A stretch of DNA of 64,000 bases from Syngnathus acus (taxonomy: Eukaryota; Chordata; Actinopteri; Syngnathiformes; Syngnathidae): positions 1 to 64,000 of the forward strand of contig NC_051108.1 of NCBI RefSeq assembly GCF_901709675.1, read 5' to 3'. The notes under the pieces are model-generated. The model was not told where the DNA came from. It was given only the letters and a program-made list of their open reading frames with translations, and did no database searches. Every line of letters begins with the position of its first letter. The stretch's first letter is position 1. The position numbers and the translations under genes were made by a program. Shown here in pieces: positions 12,761-25,911 of this stretch.

Positions 12761-13222
12761 ATGCTTTTGAATATCTCAAAGGGGGATGAGTCTGCCTACA
12801 GGGACGAAGTGGTCCAGCTATCGGAGTGGTGTGGAGAGAACAATCTGCTCCTAAACACGGCTAAAACCCAAGAACTGGTCATTGATTTTAGGAGGAAAAA
12901 TAAAACGGACATTCCACCACTTATCATCGACGTGGTCTGTGTGAAGAGGGTGCCCTCCTTCCGCTACCTGGGAGTCCACATCGAGGAGGACTTCACCTGG
13001 GGCGTGAACACCTGAAGGCCCAGCAGAGACTCTACTTTTTAAGGGTGCTGAGGAGGCACAGCATTACACAGAGACTGCTGGTGTCCTTCTATCGCTGCTC
13101 CATAGAAAGCACTTTAACGTACTGTATACGTGTTTGGTACTCCAGCTGCACTGCTGCTCAGAGGAAAAAGCTCCAAGAGGTCATCAACACAGCACAGAAG
13201 ATCATTGGCTGCCCTCTCCCTC
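12761..13222 (+). pseudogene. Fragment of a non-LTR retrotransposon (LINE) reverse transcriptase
   Basis: Translation gives the C-terminal reverse transcriptase region of a fish LINE: LSEWCGENNLLLNTAKTQE and FRYLGVHIEEDFTW in one frame, then, after a frameshift at about 13014-13030, AQQRLYFL, SFYRCSIESTLTYC and AQKIIGCPL in another. The 5' part with endonuclease and catalytic motifs is absent, and the 3' end is cut off where the large palindrome begins. It is a dead relic; the clade (CR1/L2/Rex-like) is inferred from these conserved words only. Confidence 0.8.
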
Positions 13223-13229
13223 TTTACGG

Positions 13230-15094
13230 TGTTGTGCTTGATTTGGTCCCCCCGTGAGATTTTGTTCCCCCTGCCGCGGGAGCGCGCACGCCTTATTTGG
13301 AAAGCGAAAAACCGATGTCGTACGGCGTCAGCACTACGTTGTTTTCAATAAAAACATGAAGACCTCACGTTTGCATCAGTCAATTTTAATTTTCATAAAG
13401 GATTATTCTCATTTAATGTCTTTAAATTCATCCGCGTTGTGCCATTGAAGCGGGGTGCATTCAAAGACCAGTCGTACAGTCGGAACACTCATTCCCTTCA
13501 CCAAAAAGCAACAATATAATTAAGTGATCTCTTTGCATAAACCTCGATGCAAAGAAACTCCTCTTTTTGGGTACAGGCTACAAGGAGTATATATTACAAA
13601 TACTTAATTGTGATCATCATTCATCCATCCATCCATCCATTTTATTCCTCAGGTATTTTCAAAGCAAATTAATAGTTGCATTTATTAATTTGCTTTAAAA
13701 TGACAGCGCAATATAATTAAAAGCTGACACTGTAGCAATGTCAAACGTGTTCATTTAAGAAAAAGCCACACACGTTTTGTGATCAAATCTTTCAGAACGA
13801 GAATGATGAGTGAATTCATTTGAATGAATAATTGAGAAGAGATTTCAGTTCTGAAGGCTCCTTTTGTCCCAAGCAAAGTGACAGATGGTGGGGAGGGGGG
13901 ATAAAAATTGTAAGGAATTCTATAAAAATGTCAAGCCGTGAGGATATGTCCCCCCCCCCTTTATTTTGAGAACGGTGAGTGCTGGACTGCAGCAGTTTTT
14001 TTTTCTGTCTTCCTGGGGGTCTGTTCAGGTTGTGTGAAAATTTTGAACAGGTTCCCTCATTCCTAGGCCAAATTACAGGGCTGGAACAAATCCTCACAGC
14101 TGCCCCGTGAGGATATGTTCCCCCCCCTTATTTTGAGAACGGTGAGTGAAAAAACGCTGGAGTCCAGCACTCACCGTTCTCAAAATAAGGGGGGGGGGAG
14201 ACATATCCTCACCGGGCAGCTGTGAGGATGTGTCGTCCCCCCCCTGTAATCTGGCCTAGGAATGAGGGAACCTGTTCAAATTTTTCACACAACCTGAACA
14301 GACCCCCAGGAAGACAGAAAAAAAACATCTGGAGTCCAGCACTCACCGTTCTCAAAATAAGGGGGGGGGGACAGGGACATATTCTCACGGCTTGACATTT
14401 TTATAGAATTCCTGTTACAATTTTTATCCCCGCTCCCCACCATCTGTCACTTTGCTTGGGACAAAAGGAGCCTTCAGAACTGAAATCTCTTCTCAATTAT
14501 TCATTCAAATCAATTCACTCAAATCATTCTCGTTATGAAAGATTTGATCACAAAACGTGTGGCTTTTTCTTAAATGAACACGTTTGACATTGCTACAGTG
14601 TCAGCTTTTAATTATATTGCGCTGTCATTTTAAAGCAAATTAATAAATGCAACAATATTAATTTGCTTTGAAAATACCTGAGGAATAAAATGGATGGATG
14701 GATGAATGATGATCACAATTAAGAATTTGTAATATATACTCCTTGTAGCCTGTACCCAAAAAGAGGAGTTTCTTTGCATCGAGGTTTATGCAAAGAGATC
14801 ACTTAATTATATTGTTGCTTTTTGGTGAAGGGAATGAGTGTTCCGTCTGTACGACTGGTCTTTGAATGCACCCCGCTTCAATGGCACAACGCGGATGAAT
14901 TTAAAGACATCAAATGAGAATAATCCTTTATGAAAATTAAAATTGACTGACGCAAACGTGAGTTCTTCATGTTTTTATTGAAAACGTAGTGCTGACGCCG
15001 TACGACATCGGTTTTTCGCTTTCCAAATAAGGCGTGCGCGCTCCCGCGGCAGGGGGAACAAAATTTCACGGGGGAACCAAATCAAGCACAACAA
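13230..15094. repeat. 1.9-kb near-perfect palindrome (fold-back element)
   Basis: The left arm (13230 to about 14160) and right arm (about 14164 to 15094) are reverse complements with few differences. The same hypothetical frame occurs on + at 13254-13448 and on - at 14878-15069. The centre is ctggagtccag at about 14157-14167, with almost no spacer. Near the centre each arm holds further inverted copies of a module containing gaacggtgagtg, a C/G run and catatcctcac. It interrupts the LINE fragment on its left. No transposase is visible, so it may be a fold-back type non-autonomous element or an inverted duplication. Confidence 0.85.
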
Positions 15095-15129
15095 CGGTAC
15101 ACAGTAAAAATAAATGTGGCTCTTAGTCT

Positions 15130-16345
15130 CTGACTGGTTGGCCACCCCTGAGCTAGGGTTAGCTACTCAGCTACACATTGCTATTACACAGTGAACGCTA
15201 GCTACATCGACAACTTTAGTCAAACTACACAAACTTAAATCTCTAAACGCAATGAGTTGTATTTACCTTGTACGTTCTAGACGGTCCAGTTGTAAGCAGA
15301 AAATAAAGATATTTCTGTTGATAATCGTCGTGTTTGTATCCGCTGTCGCCCTTACGGCAATCCGCGCCCACAGATTTGAATCTTGGCGGGATTTCCGCCT
15401 ATTGAAGTCATTGCCGCGGCACATGACTGCGACGCAATACCCGCTTATCTGAAACGGTAAAGTTAAAAGTAGAGTTAAATAAAGTTTTCTTTTTTAATCA
15501 ACGCAATAATTTACAAATGTTGACCAGAAAGAATCGTCGAAATTCGGCGTCTGTGGCTGGAAGCAGACGCCGAGTTCGACGTCCCCCCCAAACGCCACAC
15601 TCACTCGCTTTTCAGGGCTACAAAAGTACTTTTTTAAAAACAATGAGTTGTATTTACCGTGTACGCTCTAGACGGTCCAGTTGCAAGCAGAAAATAAAGA
15701 TATTTCTGTTGATAATCGTCGTGTTTGTATCCGCTGTCTCGCTCACGGCAATCCGCGCCCACAGATTTGAATCTTGGCGGGATTTCCGCGGCACATGACT
15801 GCGACGTAATACCCGCTTATCTGAAACGGTAAAGTTAAAAGTAGAGTTAAATAAAGTTTTCTTTTTTAATCAACGCAATAATTTACAACCGTTGACCAGA
15901 AAGAATCGTCGAAATTCGGCGTCTGTGGCTGGAAGCAGACGCAGAGTTCGACGTCCCCGTCCCCCCCCCCCAAACGCCACACTCACTCGCTTTTCAGGGC
16001 TACAAAAGTACTTTTTAAAAACAATGAGTTGTATTTACCGTGTACGCTCGAGACGGTCCAGTTGCAAGCAGAAAATAAAAATATTTCTCATGTTAGTTGT
16101 CGTGTTACTATCCGCTGTGTCTCGTTCGCCGCCATCGCAGGTTTCCTACAGCCTGTTGCGAGCCACGCCCAATTTGAATTTTGGCGGAAGTTCCGCCTAT
16201 TGACGTCATGTCCGCGTCACATGACCGCGACGTAATATTATCTAAAATGGTAAATTAGAGTTAAAGTTTTCTTTTTTAATCAACGCGATCATTTACAACC
16301 GTTGACCAGGGAGAATCGTCGAAATTCGTTCGACGTCCCCCCCGC
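15130..16345 (+). repeat. Three-copy tandem duplication (about 381-391-bp unit)
   Basis: Three consecutive copies share acaatgagttgtatttacc (ATG at 15252, 15643, 16024), acggtccagttg, gaatcgtcgaaattcg and a tail containing gttttcttttttaatcaacg. The first two copies are very similar; the third is diverged after about 16085. Each copy carries a short open frame of 66, 51 or 59 codons starting MSCIY, then basic residues, then a hydrophobic stretch (FLLIIVVFVSAV in copies 1 and 2). That looks like a type II signal anchor, but no downstream coding exon is visible. It may be a TE piece or a duplicated first exon. Confidence 0.7.
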
Positions 16346-16479
16346 AGCACTTTTCTTTCTCCCTTGTCTGTATGTATATACCTTAATATTACTTTTACTG
16401 TTATCTTATTAAGGATAGCTTATCTCAGGGTTTATTTAGACCAGAAAAGTCTTTTAGTCCGCTTATTTGGTCCGGACCA

Positions 16480-16760
16480 AAAGCGGAGTTGATTATGTTT
16501 GGTGCGGTTCCTTTTCAGACTGTACATTTTTCAACTTGTCTTTGTCCTGGTCTGTTATTTATCCATTTTTACATTTGCCAATTGTCTCTTGTATTCTTGC
16601 ACGCTGCTGTGGCAAGTAAATTTCCCCGCTGTGGGATAAATAAAGTTCTATCATCATCGTCATACACATCCACGCTTGTGACGATCTGTATTCCCATTGG
16701 ACCCCAATGACCAGGGCGGCACATAGCACAGGCCCGGAAGTGAAGGTAAACACTTTTTTT
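16480..16760. repeat. Dispersed repeat copy (related copy at about 37560-37710)
   Basis: Words such as gtttggtgcggttcc, cacatccacgcttgtg and cccattgga plus aatgaccagggc recur in the same order at 37571-37700. Between them sits a LINE-like 3' tail (ggcaagtaaatttccccgct, ggataaataaagttctatc). It is a mosaic of interspersed repeat remnants with no coding content. Between 16760 and the 3' end of adgrg6 I see only non-coding sequence, including another copy of the cattaccgccac word found at 37453. Confidence 0.6.
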
Positions 16761-17149
16761 CCACCTGAAGAACTGGATCGACGAGTGCCCCGACCACTCG
16801 TTATTCTGACTCTTTTGTGGAAAAAAAACCCCAAAAAAAACCGGCTCTTCTTTTTGGATTGTTTAGCGGTTGGCCACCTAAAAGGTCATTACCGCCACAT
16901 ACTGTTCGTGGCCAAAAAAGGCAGCCACTACATATCAGAATTATTTTTCTATAGAATAAAACTACACCTCTGCATAACATATTTGCATTAACATGTAAAA
17001 TCATAGAAAAATATATAGACCAACTTGCAGTTGTTGATTTCTCTCCCCTAATTGTCATCCCTGTCAGGGGCAAAGCTCGGTGGTGGCCAGGTGTGGCCTT
17101 GGACACTGTCTAAATGGAGACAACAGTTGAGTAAATCAAAATTGTCTTC

Positions 17150-17155
17150 TTTATT
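17150..17155 (-). terminator. Candidate poly(A) signal of adgrg6
   Basis: AATAAA on the minus strand, 190 bases beyond the adgrg6 stop codon at 17345. It is the first canonical signal downstream of the stop. Confidence 0.55.
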
Positions 17156-17344
17156 TCTATGCGGCAGCATCAAACAGAATGCTTTAGCATACTGCTTTAG
17201 CATAATGTTTTAGCGAGGCAGTAGCTGGACACTGCTGAAGAATTAGTTTGGCGCTCGCTCACGCCACGTCGCCGCTTCCAGTTTGCTGTAACATCATGGT
17301 ACTCCGGTAGGGCGTGGTCGTCTGGACGGGGCTTGTGTGTGCTT

Positions 17345-20300
17345 TTAGAAGCCGTCGGAGCGCGCTGAGCAGTAACCTTTAACCTTGTCAATCATCTGGC
17401 CGACGGGAAGGACGGATGAAGACGACATGATGGGCTGCGCCTTTGAGGAAAAAGTCCCGGTCGGATTTTGCTTCTCTGCCGACACAAAGACGATGCAAAC
17501 GGGTGAGCACAACTCCATAATCGGTTGGGGAGGTGTTGGAAATCTCACTCCGGCAGGCAGGTAGTCGTACTGTAGAAGCAGCATAGCGATTGGGCAGCCA
17601 GCCGTGGCATTAGCCAAGACGCAAATTACCGTCTTTGCAGATTTGGGGCGAGAAACTGTCGTCTACGATAAGTGTCGATTAAAAACAACTTTTGCAGCTC
17701 GCCTTCACAGAGAGAGGTAGGACTCAACGTGGATCAGAAACAACTTCACAATACATACTACATACTGTATTTGCTGTCCGTCCATTTGTACAATTTGTTC
17801 TCAAATGGTCACACATACACAGAACGTTGTTGTTTGATTCTAATTCACCAAACAGCTGATCATTCATTCCATTCGTTGGATGTCAATTCACTGGAATCTT
17901 ATTCAGCAGTCCAAGACGGCCATGTTCATTGTAAATGCGTGTCTGCGCGAGAGCGACGGAGCGTGAGACAGCGAGAGAGACATACCTGAGTTGCTGAAAG
18001 GCGTCAGTGAGATTTTGGCTTTGGCGGTCCAGTGGGCAGTGCTGGAGCCAAAGGAGCCCGACGACAAGGACTGGGCAGCCTGCTCTGACGTTGCTTTCTT
18101 AGTGTTGTTTGTTGCCGTTTTGCTCCAGTCTGAAAAAACAGTGACGTCAAGTGAGCCCCGACACCCTCCCCGTCCGTCCATTGGTGACATGTTTTCCTAT
18201 AAATGCAATGCACGCCTTTCCGTGACGCTGCTTGGAACGCAGGGAGGAAAAGATCCACGTCAAAGTCGCGGCGTATTATTACGTTTCCATCATTTTCCGT
18301 GTTTACAAAGGTTCCGGAAGACATTCCTCGCGGGACTTGACGACGGTGAAGGTGTGTATGATGACGACGGAGGCTTCGGAGGTTACCGGAGTTGTCCGAG
18401 AGTCTGAAGCGAGCGCAGCAAAGCGAGCGTCTCCACTGCTTCTGCACATTCTCTTTGAGGGCGCAGTGGAAAAAGAAGATGAAGAGTCCTGCGTGTGTAT
18501 TCAGCACAAGAAGAAGAAGAAGCCGTGAGTCCCGCTTGTCATGCTGCAGTCATGTGACACCCCCCGGTTTGATTTTCTTCGAAGTCTCTACGGGACAGCC
18601 CGAGTGGAGTGTTGTCACCTTGCAACGAGTTGAAGATGGCAAAGAGGTAGACGAAGACTAGGCTGACCGGGCCCCAAGCAAAGAAGGCAAAGGCCCAGGT
18701 CATCCCCAGCAGGAAGGTCAGGCTGACCACGCTGCGAAGGTTGCGGACCACCTGAGAGCCGCACAATCGCCGTTACCACGGGAACGAGGCATCTGACAAG
18801 GAGGCGAGCGAGTCAGCGGCGGCGCGTCAGCTCCAGCACCTCCTGTCGCAGCGTGCGGTTTCCGCGCTTGCCGTTGCGCCCACAGATTTGCAGCATAACC
18901 ACAATAAACATGGCCACGTTGAGCAGAAAGACTAGGCAGAAGTAGGCCACGCACGCCGTGTAGAACACCAGAGCACTCCGGATCCAGCAGCTGACGAGAG
19001 AACATCTGTCAAGGGACAGCCAGTGGCGCCTCGTGCATCCTCCCCATGCTTTCACAAGTTTGCCCATCTTGGGCTGTATTCTAACTCAGCGAATTCAGTC
19101 GCAAACTAATTGTACAAATGAATCAAGACTGCAGCAATTGATTTTCATTGCCTACCAGCAAACAATATCTTAGCCTTATCTCGATGTCTCGATTACATCC
19201 AAATTCCTTTCCGGTCCTCGAGAACCACTCTCCTGCCTGTTTTCCCGCCTCAGACGAGTCTAATAACCGTCCCGACCACTGGAATACGGGAAACATCTAT
19301 AAAACGGGCAGGATAGGGTTTCTGGAGGACCGGACTCACGTCCATCCAAACTTACAACTGTGACGATCCATCGCCGCCAAAGTGTCCGCCGTACTCCTGG
19401 GGTCCGTACGAGCGCTTGTCCACGGCCAGGACCAATGCCACGAGCACGGCGGGAAGGCCTGTAAGCGCAAGAGAATGACGGCGCACGCCAGTGTTGCGGC
19501 TCTCGCTGGAGGGGTGAGGCTGACAGCCAACGCAATGCGAGGCCATATTGGAGCATTTAGTTCAGAGCTCTGAGAAGGAGTGCGCGGAAAACGTTGACTA
19601 GTGCACGCCAGCCCATAAGTCCATTTCCTACACGCCGGGTTGTGGCGTTCTCCTCTGACTCATTTCAAAAAACAGGCCACAATGTGAAATGAAGCTCAAA
19701 ATTCAAGCGCGTGCGTGCCTGCCTGCGGCTGCTTATTAGGGCGACGGGCTAAATGGCACAGGCCAGAAGAGACTCACCCCAGCCCAGCAGGCAGAACTTG
19801 AGGATGTATCGATGCACGTAGGTGTTGAACACTTTGACCAGCGCAATGTACATGTGCACCGACTCCAGGCCCATCCACGTGAAGGATGTCAGCAGGAAGT
19901 AGTGAAGCAGCGCCGCAGCCGCCAGACACAGCGCCTCGCTCCGTTGCCACGACAGCCAGCCGTTGAGCAGGAAGCTCATGTTGAGGAGCAGTAGCGACGC
20001 GCTGAGATTCATCAGGATCTTGGAAGGGTAATCTCGACGCAACTTCCTGCACAAGACGGACGGGCGGGCATGCTCGAGTCCGGGACAATACAACAGCCTC
20101 GAATCAAACATGGCGGAGCGGCATTCGGCTGAAGGCCCGCCGAGTGAGAGCTCACGAGATTGCGCTTGCAAAGTCCCGGGGAGTCGCGTCAGCCTTTCCC
20201 TCTAAAGCGCAGGTATAAGGAGCTTGTTTGAGATGCCTAACGTGCCGCCAACTCGCGATACTCAGCCTGAGACCCAATTTAGACGCAGTACCTCCCGCCG

Positions 20301-21578
20301 CGCCACCATATGCCGAGCAGCGTTCGGGTCCGAAATAAGGGCAAGAAGCAGCGCCAGTTGTTTGAATGTGCGTGGCCGGCTTGGTGTGCTACGGGCAGGC
20401 GGGGCTCGGCAACTCACTGGAAGGCGGCGTAGGTGAGCAGTGTGGCGGCCGAGAAGACGGCTGACACGGCGCAGCCCATGAAGGTGATGAAGGTCAAGAT
20501 GCGGTTGTTACGACGGTCGATGTGCGGAGACACTCCGGAAATGTCCTGAGACAAACAAAAAAACCACTTCACGAGTGGATTTCCACACAAACCAAACAAC
20601 AGATGGCTGAGCCAGCCGTTATCAGAAGCGCAAAGTTTAGGAAAGGGGCTGTCAAAAACGGACTGACTCTCTCGGAAGCGCTAAGCTGAGGAAAGGGGCT
20701 CCGATTTTGAACGTCACAATCGGGTTCCTTCACAAAAACGCTTGCCGTCGCGTCACACTTCCCAAAGGGGAGACGTTTGCCACGGTGGCCCTCAGGCAAG
20801 CGCGGTACACAGACTTCAACTTCATTCAAACCGGGCAAAGCGTGAGCAGGGCGCAGAACTCACCATAAGGATCCCAAAGTGCGTCAGGTGGTCACACAGG
20901 CAAACGGTTTTGTTGACGCCCGATTCTGCAGACACACGGCAGCCGTCGCCATTCCAGCCTCCGGCGCCACCTAGCAAAAGCACACCGTGGTCGCACTTTC
21001 AATTCGTCTCTCCACCCAGTTTTCCTCCTCCTCCTCCTCATCACTGACCGTTCATGCTGAAGTCCCAGAAAACACAGACAGGGCTGAGGACGGTCTGGAA
21101 GGAGGAGAAGAGATGAGATGAGCGCTCAGTCGTTCGGTCGGTCGGTCGGTTGTTCGGGGGAAAGAAGAGAAAGAGGGCAGCTGACTTGAGGTGCCAGATG
21201 AGAGATGCGGATCTCCACGGGCTCCTTCAGCTTGCTGACGCTGCGGTTCACAATGCTGCTCGCCACCACGTAGCTGATCAGAGCGCGGCCGTCCTGCTCC
21301 GGCTGAGACAAAACGTGGTAGGCGTGACAATCAAGAGCTCCACGGCGCTCGCTTGACTTTTGCGCCCTCTCGTGAGGGTGGAAATGTGACCTGGAAGAGG
21401 CCGGTGGTGCCGAAGAACAGGAAATTGATGCGAGTCGGCGCCGACGACTCCACCCCTGACAGCAGCAAGGCCGGGAGCACCACTTGAGCCAGCGAGTCCA
21501 TTTGCTCCGACTCAAAGTCAATCTGAAGGCGGCGGGGCCAAGCACAAAGCCAGGCAGGCTGTCAACGCCATCATAGTG

Positions 21579-21609
<31 letters not shown>

Positions 21610-24600
21610 TGCTCGGTCTCACCTGAGGGTCGGTGGAGTTTGCGGGGATGAAGGCGCTGAAGGACGTCCCGTTGTAGGCGGACGCATTGAAAGCAGACAC
21701 CCCCAAAGCTAGGCGCCTTGAGCCGATGCTCACGCTGGAGCCTTCGAACTGCAACTTGTCCAAAAGACGGTCCACCGCCTTCAAGGCCCTGACAACGAGT
21801 CAGTGTCAACACGCCTGCTCGGCACCGTCGCGGGCCCACTCGGGTCCGCGGCATGGCCGAGTACAGCGAGGTTCCGAGGTACGAGGCGAATGTCCTCCAG
21901 AATGCTGTGTGTCTGGACCCGGGGCAGCCTGCCGGGGTTGGAAGGTACCTGTCTGAGGCGGGTGCCAGTGCGCTGTGGGGACTGTTCATCACATTGGAGA
22001 TGATGGTGACTACGGTGGAGGCCAAGCTGGTGTTGATGTTGGCCACGTCCACCAGCTCCTGCACTTTGCTCACCACTTTGGACACCTGCGCACACAAAGT
22101 CAGGCCCGGCTGGCCGGCGGCGGCGTGAAGGCAAGCTCACCTCTTCCCGGGACAGACGGTTGTCGGTGATGGCGGCGAGCTGCACGGCCACCTCGGCCGC
22201 GTTGTCTGGAATCGAGACCGGGCCGTTGATTAGGAACGCCGATGGGGGTGGGGAAACGGGGGCGGGGGGTGGGGGGGGGGGGGGGGTACTACCTGCCGAA
22301 ACGCGGATGCCGTCGATGTCTGTGCAATTGCTGAAGTCGGCAGGTGACCAGAAAGACAAAAAGTTGTCAAAGTCGATCAAGCTGAGGAGAGAAGGAGAGA
22401 CGGGCTAGCAAGAACCTCCACTTTCCACAGGTCGGCATGCAGACCGACCTGTCGTCGGGCAGACTTGTGTCCGAATAAAGTTGGGCGTGACATTGTGTTG
22501 GAAAGATGACATTGGGGCCATCATTTGTTTCTTGCTGGGCTTAAATTTGGAATGGCGCAGAGAGGTCAAAATAAATATTGTATGGGACTGACAGTAAAGA
22601 CTTGTTGCTTTTGAACAGAGGTACATGTCCTTTTTATGTATGAGTGTTTTTTGGCTTTTGCCTGCCTGCCTGCCTGCCTGCATGCATTTGTTGTTACCAG
22701 CTGCGGGTGGCGCTCTGTTCCTTGTTGGGGAAGCAGGGCAGAAAGTGAGCTGCGCTGGGCCGGCTCTCGGGCCACCGGTAGTGAAGCGCCTCATCTTCGG
22801 GGCAGTTCTCTGGCAAGATGGGAAAAGGAACGACAGCAACGTTATGTTCCCGTCAGTCAGGACGATGGAAGGAAAAAATCATCATCACCACCACCACCAC
22901 CAAGAACAACACAAAAACAACTCTGTCAGGATGCCACCCACTCTTAAAAAAAAAAAAAAAAAAGTTAGTCAGGTCAGTCAAGAAGAACCAGAACGAGATC
23001 GACGCATCAGGAAAGAACTCAAAGCCGTCAACCGCAGCGTGTTTGAGGGTGTCTTACCCAAGGGGCTGACACGAACGGAGTGCGTGTCAACCTCCAGACC
23101 GGCGCCGATGCGAGGCTCGCCACTGGAGATTCTGTCCCGGACCTCCGCCGGGACACGGGAGAGGTCGTGGGCGATGTCGCGGTGGCGCAGCAGCGCATGA
23201 CACAGGAAGCTACGAGACAGCGACGGCTCAATGTGAACGCCGCACAACAACGTCGTGACCATGACCCTTAACCTGACGGGAAAGGGCTTTGACCTGGAGT
23301 GACCTTCGGGCCGGACGCTGCGTGCGAGGAGAAGAAAAGTCGGGGTTAGTGCGCTACGCACGCGCCATTGACATCTCGTCCTCCGCTAAGCTTCCACTCA
23401 CCTGAGCGAGTCCACGGAGGCGGCGCGAGTCCAGTTGCTGAACGTCTCATTCAGCTGACGTGACAAATACACACGCTAACGTTAGCATCCACCAGACGTA
23501 CGCATCGGCCCACATCTAATACTAGCATTAACAGTAGTGGGCGCCCCATTCGAAGAAAGCATCGGACTCCCCTTAGCATTAGCCGGCATTAGTGTAGGCC
23601 TAACATTAGACTCCACCGCAGGCGGGCGGCTCAACGGCGACTTTACCCAAGAGGCCACAGCTTCCTCCACGTCTGCTCCAGTCAGCGTTGAGCTCCCATC
23701 GTGCACCGCCAAAGCCAGCCTGTAGAATGAGGCCTCTGCGCACACAAAAGAATTTGTTGGACTTGACTGACATTTCACAACTCCACCAAGGTTGTTGGGT
23801 TGTTGCAAAACAGCTGCTGCTAAGTTTGCTTTGGGCCACCGCATGTCACACCAGCATCATTCTACAGCAGCTACACAAGCAGTCGAGAAGGAGACGAGAA
23901 GGAGCGGTACGACGTCGACGGTAGCGAAAAGATTCAGCCCATTCTGTTGAAAGACAGACAGCTGTCACACCACCCGAAAAGCGCCAACTAAAAAGGCCAA
24001 ATCAATTCAAAGCTTGATTGGAAGGATTACAATAATTGGTCATGAGGACCTACTGTCCCTCGTCCAGTCACGGCCGTGCTTGCATGGAAACGCCCCCCAC
24101 AGGCTCGCAGCAGTGTTGTTGTGGGGACGTCGCGCGGGGATGGGGCTCGGCAGCGGGAGGGCGGACGAGACGGCGCTCGGAGGCGTGACCGATGCGAGGG
24201 CGGGAACGCTCGCCGAGGGCGGGCGTAGTGCGGGGGGCGGGCTGAACGCAGGAGTATGAAGAGGAGGAGTCAAAGGTGGAAGAGGCGGTGCCAAAGACCC
24301 AGGGGTCAAGAGAGGGAGGGGAGAATTCCTGGCAGTAAGGGGCGTGGTTACATGATAAAGAGGAGTCAAATGAGGAAGAGGAGGGCTTTGATGCCAAAGA
24401 GGAGGAAGTAGAGAAGGTTTGGGGAGGATGGCCAAACCACGTCGGTAGGAGGCGGAGTCAATGCGAAAGGCTGTCGTCCTTGCCGGCCCCGCCTCCTGCA
24501 TCTCCGGAAGTGCCTTTGACAAATGGGAAAGTGACCGGCCAGCACCCGAGGAAGCGGTGGCTCGCCGCGGCACAAGCGCAGCCTCCCTGCCGGTCGCAGG

Positions 24601-25868
24601 AAGAGGAAGCGAAGGCTCTCGGCCCGTCAGCCGATCGATCAGCTCTCTCGGCGCTCTTTCCGATTCAATGGCTGGAGGAGTTCCGAAGGTCCCGCTCGGC
24701 GGATGCGGGGAAGGACCGTGGATGCCGGCCCGTATTTGGCCGGGGCGGTCAGGGCGACGGGAGGGCGGAGTTAAGATGTACGGAGCAGTCAAAGGAGCCA
24801 ATGAGCTTCTGGGCGGCGAGTTGTGGAGAAAAAAAGGCAGCGAATGCGCCAGGGCAAAAGCGTCATCGGCGCGCGTGCGATCGGTCCTGCTTGAAAACCT
24901 CTGGACGGTTGAAGCTCCGTCCCGTCGGCTGAGGGCTCCGCTTTCTGTTCCAGCGACGGCGTTAGCTCGGGACACGGGAGGCTTAGCGATGATGGCCGTG
25001 GCCCGCTGCTCAGGCTGGGCTCTCGTAGCGGCGGCAGGCAAGCGACCGCTGCCCGGACGCTTCCTGAGCGGCGTGGAGACCAATGCCAGGAAGGGCCGCC
25101 GCCCACCCGACAATCGTGGCGGGAAGGCAGGCAGCCCGGGGGGGGCTGGTGTGGAGGAGGTTGTGGCTTCTTTTTTGGGGGGAGCAGACATGTGCCGTGA
25201 GTGGGGTGATTCCTGAGGGGGTACTTTGGGGAATCCAGAAACACCAGCGTGCCTCTTCCGTCGGCGTCCCGGACCACCGGAACTCGTCTTTGCGGCCGGC
25301 GTGGAGACAAAGCGGGGCCGGGCGCTGCGCATCCAGGGGCCAGGCGATACTGACGCAACCCCATATTTTCCATACCTGTCCTGCTGCACATACACTGGTC
25401 ACAGGAGGAAGAAGTCAACAAAAGCCATCAAAAACAGACTATCATTTGGTCACCACAAAGACTCTGCGTCAACATTGTGTCATTGAAGCAGAGTGGATGG
25501 AGGTCATCAAGCCATTCCCACGATCGGTCTTTTGGCGCCCGCACGTAGGCGAGTGACTTGCCAATCTTGCCCACATGAGCCCAGAATCAAAATTCCATTT
25601 ACACGAGAAGAGAGAGGGAAAAGTTGTGAGGTAAGAGCAAAACAAAAAGATCATCAACAGCTGCTGGAAAAGTAGTACAGAAGAGGTGAAAGGTGAGGAC
25701 AGGGGGGTGGCGTGGCGCCGGGCGCGTGCATGCGTTACCTACCGTGAGTGTGTGTTGCATTAGTAGCATGGGTGGTGTTAGTGGAGCCAGCGGGAGAGGA
25801 AGCGGCTGCGGGAATGTCGCAAGGGAAGAGACAAGACAAGTGGGATGACCAACGTGGGCTGTTATTCA

Positions 25869-25911
<43 letters not shown>

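Noticed and set aside
13816-14097. 93-codon frame in the palindrome
   Set aside because: It overlaps homopolymer C runs and has no counterpart kept open in the other arm.
22625-23200. 191-codon plus-strand frame with poly-His and poly-Lys
   Set aside because: It is antisense to adgrg6 exons 22698-22809 and 23058-23317, which have conserved protein similarity and correct splice phases.
24461-25216. 251-codon plus-strand frame
   Set aside because: It is antisense to the adgrg6 linker region with no recognisable domain; GC-rich composition explains it. It also warns against trusting the opposite-strand frame on length alone.
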